A stretch of 10,899 nt of DNA from Gammaproteobacteria bacterium (lineage in GTDB: Bacteria > Pseudomonadota > Gammaproteobacteria > Granulosicoccales > Granulosicoccaceae): positions 1 to 10,899 of the forward strand of contig DOIU01000169.1 in assembly GCA_003511825.1 (NCBI GenBank). Reading direction: 5' to 3'. A model generated the notes under the pieces. It did no database searches and was not told the origin of the DNA. It was given only the letters and a program-made list of their open reading frames with translations. Position numbers and translations under genes: made by a program. This document shows, in pieces, positions 6,214 through 10,899 of this stretch (position 1 is the first letter of the stretch; each line of letters starts with the position of its first letter).

Positions 6214-7800
6214 ATGAGTTCTACGACGACAGCAGATCATCATGATGAGCATCACGATCATGGACCGCAAAAGGGCCTCGCGCGTTGGCTGTTCACCACA
6301 AACCATAAAGACATAGGGACTCTTTATCTGTGGTTTAGTCTGATTATGTTTTTCGTTGGCGGTTTTATGGCTTTGATTATCCGTGCTGAGTTGTTTCAGC
6401 CGGGTATGCAAATCGTCGATCCGATGTTTTTTAATTCCATGACGACCATGCACGCCATTGTGATGATCTTTGGTGTGGTGATGCCCGCATTCGTGGGACT
6501 GGCGAACTGGATGATCCCGATGATGATCGGTGCGCCGGATATGGCATTGCCTCGCATGAACAACTGGAGTTTCTGGATCATGCCGTTTGCATTTGCCATG
6601 ATGCTCGGCACGTTATTCACAGACTCGGGTGGACCGGCAGGGGGCCGGACCTTGTACCCACCCTTGGTTTTGCAGGGTGGGGACAGCTTTGCGTTTGTTG
6701 TCTTTGCCATTCATTTTATGGGGATTTCTTCGGTCATGGGGTCCATCAATATTGTTGCGACCATTTTTAATATGCGCGCGCCGACCATGCCCCTGATGAA
6801 AATGCCGCTATTCGTGTGGACCTGGCTGATTACTGCCTATCTATTGATTGCGACGATCCCCGTGTTTGCCGGTGCGGTGACCATGTTGTTGACTGACCGC
6901 TACTTCGGTACCAGCTTTTTCAATGCCGCAGGCGGTGGTGATCCGGTCATGTTCCAGCATATTTTCTGGTTCTTTGGTCATCCTGAAGTCTACATCTTGA
7001 TCTTGCCAGCCTTTGGCGTGGTTTCGCAGATTATTCCTACTTTCGCGCGCAAGCCTCTGTTTGGTTACGCATCAATGGTATACGCCACGTGATCAATTGC
7101 CTTCCTGTCGTTTATTGTGTGGGCGCACCACATGTTTACTACAGGGATGCCAGTCGCCGGGCAGCTGTTCTTCATGTTTTCAACCATGATGATTGCGGTG
7201 CCAACGGGTGTAAAAGTCTTTAACTGGGTGGCGACGATGTGGCGAGGATCAATGACGTTCGAGACGCCTATGTTGTTTGCTCTCGGGTTTTTGGTCATGT
7301 TTACCATTGGCGGATTTTCGGGTTTGATGTTAGCGCTCACGCCGGCGGATATTCAATACCACGATACCTACTTTGTCGTGGCGCACTTCCACTATGTCCT
7401 TGTGCCTGGCGCAATATTCTCCTTGCTGGCGGCGACCTATTACTGGATTCCCAAATGGACGGGGAATATGTATGACGAGAAGCTGGGTAAGCTGCATTTT
7501 TGGTTGTCTTCAATTTTCGTGAATGTGCTGTTCTTCCCAATGCACTTTGTCGGACTTGCGGGTATGCCAAGGCGTATCCCTGACTACAGCTTGCAGTTTG
7601 CAGACTGGAATATGGTCGCCAGTATCGGTGCGTTTGGCTTTGGCTTTGCGCAGTTGATCTTCGTTTACGTCGTGGTCAAATGCATACGCGGTGGTGAAAA
7701 GGCGACCGATGAGGTTTGGGAAGGGGCTGATGGTCTGGAGTGGACGGTAGCATCGCCAGCGCCTTATCACACGTTATCTACACCGCCGATTGTAAAATGA
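6214..7800 (+). CDS. coxA: Cytochrome c oxidase subunit I, frame interrupted by one in-frame TGA
   Basis: This catalytic subunit of aa3-type oxidase reduces O2 to water and pumps protons in the inner membrane. Start is ATG 6214 with AGGAG eight bases upstream. A histidine-rich tail DHHDEHHDHG comes first, then LFTTNHKDIGTLYL. Visible ligands and channel residues, numbered through the stop, are heme a H80, D-channel D109, CuB H256 with cross-link Y260 and E258 (GHPEVY), CuB H305/H306 (WAHHMFT), K-channel K334 (PTGVKVFNW), heme a3 H391 and heme a H393 (VAHFHY). Codon 293 (7090-7092) is TGA, between helices VI and VII. Reading through gives 528 residues, the normal length, with no frameshift. 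As written, only a 292-residue fragment without heme a3 ligands would be made. It could be a sequence error, a recent pseudogene, or readthrough. Confidence 0.93.
7090..7092 (+). other. In-frame TGA within coxA
   Basis: The codon sits in VYAT-TGA-SIAFLSFIVWAHHMF, where relatives carry a variable, mostly hydrophobic residue. TTA (Leu), TGG (Trp) or TCA (Ser) are each one base away. A GTG at 7117 could in principle restart translation, but it lies inside helix VII and has no ribosome-binding site. No hairpin typical of a bacterial selenocysteine element is evident just after the TGA. Confidence 0.9.
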
Positions 7801-7862
7801 TGAGTCAGGATCTTCGTGCGGTTGACGGTATGCGTAGCGGCAAAAGCGAACGGGAGGAATCG

Positions 7863-7976
7863 ATGCGCGAGAGCAGCAGCTGGTTTAAAAAATACCGTCT
7901 GCCTCTCACGCTCGCTGCAGTTGCATTATGCTTTTACATCGCAGGTATCCTGTCGGTGGTGATGCAAGGGTGCTAA
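7863..7976 (+). CDS. 37-residue single-helix membrane protein in cox operon
   Basis: This is a short ORF between coxA and ctaG. Its N-terminus MRESSSWFKKYRLPL is basic, one hydrophobic helix spans about residues 14-34, and it ends in MQGC. The ATG at 7863 is chosen because GGGAGG lies about six bases upstream. The same frame can also begin at ATG 7797, which overlaps the coxA stop as ATGA and would add 22 polar residues, so the start is uncertain. Tiny one-helix proteins at this position are known in proteobacterial cox operons and are labelled cytochrome oxidase small assembly proteins. I assign it there by position, length and topology, not by clear motif. The stop is three bases before ctaG, which suggests translational coupling. 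Confidence 0.7.
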   Translation: MRESSSWFKKYRLPLTLAAVALCFYIAGILSVVMQGC

Positions 7977-7979
7977 GAG

Positions 7980-8597
7980 ATGTCAGCCAGCGACAAGCCC
8001 GTTACCAGAACTGTGGTCAAACACCTGCTGGTTGTTGTCGGAATGTTTGGTTTTGGCTATCTCATGGTGCCACTGTATGACATCATCTGTGACGTAGCTG
8101 GCTTAAACGGTAAAACCGGTCGCGCTGAGGCAAACGTAGCTCAGGCCGTTGTCGCGGATGCTGACCGCCAAATTACCGTTGAATTTGTCGGGATCATTAA
8201 TGGCTATGGCGGTTGGGAGTTTGCGCCCAACCAAGTCTCCATGCGTGTCCATCCGGGTAAGTTGTACAACACCAGCTATTTCGCGCGTAATCTCAGCAAT
8301 TTTGCTGTGGCTGGGCAAGCAGTGCCCAGTGTGGCACCGTCTGCTGCGGCCAAGTACTTCAATAAAACCGAGTGCTTTTGCTTTACGCGACAAGTCTTTG
8401 AAGCGGGTGGCGAGCGCGATATGCCGTTGACCTTTATCATCGATCCGGACATTCCGCACACGATTGACACGGTCACACTCTCTTACACATTTTTTAAGCT
8501 GGACGAAAATGCGGGAGCGCCACCTGCTGGCGAAGACACCGCGCTCGTCTCTCGGGATAACACATACCGCAGTGACATGATTGAGGTGGATTCTTAA
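7980..8597 (+). CDS. ctaG: Cytochrome c oxidase assembly protein CtaG/Cox11
   Basis: Cox11-type CtaG is a membrane-anchored copper chaperone that delivers copper to the CuB site of subunit I. One N-terminal helix at about 13-33 is followed by VPLYDIICDVAGLNGKTG (30-47) with a conserved cysteine at C37. The soluble beta domain lies on the periplasmic side and carries the copper-binding pair C132 and C134 in FNKTECFCFTRQVF (127-140). The DPDIP segment near 155-159 is also typical. The 205-residue length fits the family. It should not be confused with the unrelated Bacillus-type CtaG. It follows the small ORF by three bases, and its stop directly abuts the coxC ATG, so it is clearly part of the operon. 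Confidence 0.96.
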   Translation: MSASDKPVTRTVVKHLLVVVGMFGFGYLMVPLYDIICDVAGLNGKTGRAEANVAQAVVADADRQITVEFVGIINGYGGWEFAPNQVSMRVHPGKLYNTSYFARNLSNFAVAGQAVPSVAPSAAAKYFNKTECFCFTRQVFEAGGERDMPLTFIIDPDIPHTIDTVTLSYTFFKLDENAGAPPAGEDTALVSRDNTYRSDMIEVDS

Positions 8598-9467
8598 ATG
8601 AGTACAGCATCAGACTATTACGTGCCGCATGTGGCACGCTGGCCAATTGTCGGTTCCGTCGGCCTTGCCTTGTTTTTTTACGGCTTTGGCAATCTCTTGA
8701 ACGGATATGACTCTGGCAAACCCTACCTCTATGCAGGGATTGCGGTCATGGTCATTATGATGATTGGGTGGTTTGGCGAGGTGATTCGAGAAAGTGAGTC
8801 TGGCGTCTACAGCCCTCAAGTGGATACGTCCTTCCGCATGGGAATGATGTGGTTCATTTTCTCGGAGGTGATGTTTTTTGCCGCATTTTTTGGCGCTTTG
8901 TTTTACGCGCGTATTTTCTCCGGGCCTTGGATTGGTGGAGAAGGTGGCGGCGGAGCGCCATTGACGAATGCAGTGCTCTGGCAAGGGCACGATTACACCT
9001 GGCCCTCGAATGGGCCCGATAATTTAGGGGGCAGTTACGAGGCTATGGGGTGGTTCGGGTTACCCCTGCTGAATACTCTGATCCTGTTAGCCAGTGGTGT
9101 CACAGTCACTATCGCTCACCACGCAATACAAGCAGGAAACCGAAAGAAAATGGTGATTTGGTTGCTGGCGACCGTGTCCTTAGGATTTCTATTCGTGTTT
9201 TTTCAGGCTGAAGAGTACATACATGCCTATGGCGAACTGAATCTGACGATGGAAACCGGTATTTACGGGTCAACGTTTTATATGCTCACAGGGTTTCACG
9301 GTTTTCATGTGACGATGGGCGCAATTATTCTGTTGATTGTGATGTTGCGAGGTATGCGTAGCCACTTTTCGGCCAGTAATCACTTTGCGTTTGAAGCTGC
9401 GGCTTGGTATTGGCACTTTGTTGACGTGGTTTGGCTCGGCTTGTTTATCTTTGTCTACATTTTGTAG
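8598..9467 (+). CDS. coxC: Cytochrome c oxidase subunit III
   Basis: Subunit III is a helical membrane subunit without redox centres. It stabilises subunit I and supports proton uptake into the D-channel. The 289-residue sequence opens with YYVPHVARWPIVGS. FIFSEVMFFAAFFGA (87-101) follows, with the conserved glutamate at E90, the same number as in the bovine protein. Later come GVTVTIAHHAI, FFQAEEYIHA, GFHGFHVTMGAI, and a final WYWHFVDVVWLGLFIFVYIL-type ending that is highly characteristic. A glycine-rich loop with GEGGGGAP lies between helices III and IV. The ATG directly follows the ctaG stop, with AGGTGG about ten bases upstream. It converges with the small DUF2909 gene, whose stop lies 16 bases downstream. 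No terminator hairpin is obvious between them. Confidence 0.97.
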   Translation: MSTASDYYVPHVARWPIVGSVGLALFFYGFGNLLNGYDSGKPYLYAGIAVMVIMMIGWFGEVIRESESGVYSPQVDTSFRMGMMWFIFSEVMFFAAFFGALFYARIFSGPWIGGEGGGGAPLTNAVLWQGHDYTWPSNGPDNLGGSYEAMGWFGLPLLNTLILLASGVTVTIAHHAIQAGNRKKMVIWLLATVSLGFLFVFFQAEEYIHAYGELNLTMETGIYGSTFYMLTGFHGFHVTMGAIILLIVMLRGMRSHFSASNHFAFEAAAWYWHFVDVVWLGLFIFVYIL

Positions 9468-9483
9468 AGGGGTAGAGGCATCG

Positions 9484-9696
9484 TTAAAACGGTACGGGGT
9501 TGGTTTTCAGTAGGCCGGTTGCAAAGGCAATGATGATAACCACAATCGCTAATACAGAAATAGCGATGCGTAAGGTGAGTGCTTTGACAGTGCGTTTGGT
9601 TTCTCCCTTATCCTTGACCAAGAAAAACAGGCCAGAAAAAAGGCTAACGATGACAAACAGCAACAGTATGACGACAATAAACTTTACAAAGAGCAT
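9484..9696 (-). CDS. DUF2909 twin-transmembrane protein
   Basis: This 70-residue protein has two hydrophobic helices (about 3-27 and 43-63) joined by a short charged loop, VKDKGETKRTVKALTLR. That pattern and its position just after coxC match the DUF2909 family of small twin-transmembrane proteins, whose function is unknown. It lies on the minus strand inside an otherwise plus-strand oxidase cluster, so it is not cotranscribed with its neighbours. The ATG at 9694-9696 has no clear Shine-Dalgarno site upstream. Opposite-strand reading of the same bases gives a polar, non-family sequence, so the minus-strand call is preferred. Confidence 0.8.
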   Translation of the reverse strand: MLFVKFIVVILLLFVIVSLFSGLFFLVKDKGETKRTVKALTLRIAISVLAIVVIIIAFATGLLKTNPVPF

Positions 9697-9725
9697 AGCG
9701 AGAAAGCCACAGACAAAGGTGAATT

Positions 9726-9731
9726 ATTATA
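9726..9731 (-). promoter_or_regulatory. Candidate -10 for the DUF2909 gene
   Basis: A perfect TATAAT on the minus strand lies 30 bases ahead of the DUF2909 start codon, giving a leader of about 20 bases. No convincing -35 is present at 16-18 bases. On the plus strand the overlapping TATTAT (9725-9730) could equally serve surf1, which lies downstream of the opposed gene and may need its own promoter. Confidence 0.35.
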
Positions 9732-9772
9732 GCCAAGATTAACAGATAATTGACGGGGTATCCGGGTTAGCG

Positions 9773-10492
9773 ATGAAGCTGCTTGGCTATCACTTTACGC
9801 CGGGTTTTTGGCCAAGTGTTGCGTTTTTGATATTGCTCCCTTTGTTTTTGTCTTTGGGGTTCTGGCAGCTGGAGCGTGCAGCTGAAAAACGGAATCTGTT
9901 GGCGCAATTTGACGAAAAAATACAACTGCAACCGCGTAACTTTGACCAAATAGACCCGCTGGTTGCAACAATGGTACCGGTAAGACTGACGGGGAAATTT
10001 ATAACCGAGCAGTTTTTGCTTGACAATCGCGTACACAAGGGGCAGCCAGGTTTTGAGGTGCTCAGTGCGTTCAAGCTCGATAACGATGGGCGCGTGGTGT
10101 TGGTGAATCGTGGCTGGGTTGCTGTGGGCAGGAGTCGCGACAACTTACCGAGTCTCGATTCGGCAGGGTTGACGGCTGTTGAGGTTGTCGGCTTGTTTAC
10201 CCGCCCATCCAGTGCGCTGAGGCTGGGAGAGGCTATTGCCAAGCCAGAAGCCGATTGGCCATTGCTTGTCAATTATTTGGATTACGATGCGATGGGGGCG
10301 GCATTGAATCAGTCTCTGATTCCGGGCGTGGTGCAGCTTTCGGCACCTAAAGGACCCTATCCGCGCATCTGGCAGCCCGTTGCGCATGGGCCTGAGAAGC
10401 ATTATGCCTACGCATTACAATGGTTTGCGATTGCTCTTGTTCTCAGTATTTTGTACGTCGTGTTGAACAGCAGAAAGGTTAAGCACCTGTAG
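9773..10492 (+). CDS. surf1: SURF1 family cytochrome oxidase assembly protein
   Basis: SURF1 proteins help insert heme a into subunit I of aa3 oxidase. This one has 239 residues with the usual two-helix topology. The first helix is at about 13-32 and runs into LGFWQLERAAEKR (28-40), and the second at about 212-231 comes after HYAYALQWFAIAL (210-222). Between them is a periplasmic domain with DNRVHKGQPGFEVL (84-97) and VLVNRGWVAVGR (109-120), all hallmark segments. The ATG at 9773 gives a normal short lead. The ribosome-binding site is weak (a GGGG run about 15 bases upstream). It lies 76 bases beyond the divergent DUF2909 start and 6 bases ahead of the next gene. Confidence 0.95.
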   Translation: MKLLGYHFTPGFWPSVAFLILLPLFLSLGFWQLERAAEKRNLLAQFDEKIQLQPRNFDQIDPLVATMVPVRLTGKFITEQFLLDNRVHKGQPGFEVLSAFKLDNDGRVVLVNRGWVAVGRSRDNLPSLDSAGLTAVEVVGLFTRPSSALRLGEAIAKPEADWPLLVNYLDYDAMGAALNQSLIPGVVQLSAPKGPYPRIWQPVAHGPEKHYAYALQWFAIALVLSILYVVLNSRKVKHL

Positions 10493-10498
10493 TATACT

Positions 10499-10899
10499 AT
10501 GAGCACTTATGTGATAGACAAAGCCGCGCAGAGACGATCCAGGATTAAGCTGATTGGGGTGTTGTTGATCTTTGCAGGCCCGCTGTTCCTGGCGTTTGTT
10601 TGGTTACAGATGGTCAAAAGTGGTGCGGTTGTGGCCACGTCCACCCATGGCGAATTGATTTCGCCCGCTCGGCCGTTATCGGCGTTTGAGCTTCAGGATG
10701 TTGATGGCAAGGCGTTTGGTCCAGATCAGTTGAATTCCGTCTGGACACTGTTGTATTTTACGCGAGGCCAATGCAGTGAGCGCTGTGAAACGAATCTCTA
10801 TCACATGCGGCAGGTGCGCCTGTCACTGAATAAGAACATGACGCGGGTCCAGCGAGTCGCCGTGGTGAGTGGCTCGTCGGCTCATTCCTCAGAGCTATT
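10499..10899 (+). CDS. Membrane-anchored SCO/thioredoxin-like protein, cut by window edge
   Basis: The first 133 residues are present and the frame is open to the edge. A basic N-terminus (QRRSRIK) leads into one membrane helix at about 18-38. A likely periplasmic domain follows, starting GELISPARPLSAFELQDVDG (51-70), then LLYFTRGQCSERC (84-96), and then NLYHMRQVRLSLNKNM. The C92-x3-C96 pair has the spacing of the copper-binding CxxxC of SCO1/SenC proteins, though the flanking residues differ from classic SCO. It probably belongs to the cox-cluster family that sits between surf1 and the heme A synthase gene in pseudomonads. A thiol or copper role in CuA assembly is inference. The ATG lies 6 bases after the surf1 stop. 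Confidence 0.75.
   Translation, partial: MSTYVIDKAAQRRSRIKLIGVLLIFAGPLFLAFVWLQMVKSGAVVATSTHGELISPARPLSAFELQDVDGKAFGPDQLNSVWTLLYFTRGQCSERCETNLYHMRQVRLSLNKNMTRVQRVAVVSGSSAHSSEL

Noticed and set aside
7085..7110. Selenocysteine insertion at the coxA TGA
   Set aside because: No clear stem-loop follows the TGA, and the position in subunit I is not one where cysteine or selenocysteine is expected.
7117..7800. Separate gene starting at GTG 7117
   Set aside because: It begins inside helix VII of subunit I without a ribosome-binding site. It is the rest of coxA after the in-frame TGA.
10490..10499. Ten-base palindrome TAGTATACTA between surf1 and the next gene
   Set aside because: It has no loop and overlaps the surf1 stop and the first base of the next ATG. 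Most likely chance in a short AT-rich junction.

Overview
This window looks like ordinary chromosome from a gammaproteobacterium of roughly balanced base composition. The evidence is an E. coli-like TsaD and PlsY placed tail to tail, a 71-residue bS21, a BioC-type methyltransferase, and an aa3-type cytochrome c oxidase cluster in the gammaproteobacterial order (coxB, coxA, small ORF, ctaG/cox11, coxC, DUF2909, surf1, SCO-like). I see no mobile elements, tRNAs, rRNAs, CRISPR arrays or phage genes. No stretch without a gene exceeds 300 bases.

Left part (1-4524), housekeeping genes. On the minus strand lie a 3'-truncated hemE (heme biosynthesis), a yqeY-like gene and rpsU. Divergent from rpsU is tsaD (tRNA t6A modification) on the plus strand. 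It meets plsY (phospholipid synthesis, minus strand) at a shared TGATCA, so the two stop codons touch. Divergent from plsY is a BioC-like SAM methyltransferase that stands apart from any biotin operon.

Right part (4525-10899), terminal oxidase region. A perfect FNR/ANR-type palindrome precedes a DUF2244 membrane-protein gene. Then come coxB (CuA subunit), coxA (heme/CuB subunit), a 37-residue membrane ORF, ctaG (copper delivery to CuB) and coxC (subunit III). A small minus-strand DUF2909 gene is followed by surf1 (assembly factor) and the start of a membrane-anchored thioredoxin-fold protein with a CxxxC motif. Together these encode the structural subunits of a proton-pumping oxidase and several of its assembly factors. 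Heme a synthesis genes would be expected just past the right edge.

The most striking observation is an in-frame TGA at 7090-7092 in the middle of coxA. The frame continues intact on both sides and full length is normal (528 codons). The stop falls 12 codons before the CuB histidine pair. At least five complete genes here end in TGA, so a reassigned genetic code is unlikely. A sequence error or a recent nonsense mutation is the plain reading. Second in interest are the FNR/ANR-like box before the oxidase cluster and the small uncharacterised membrane proteins within it. I found no convincing wholly new system.
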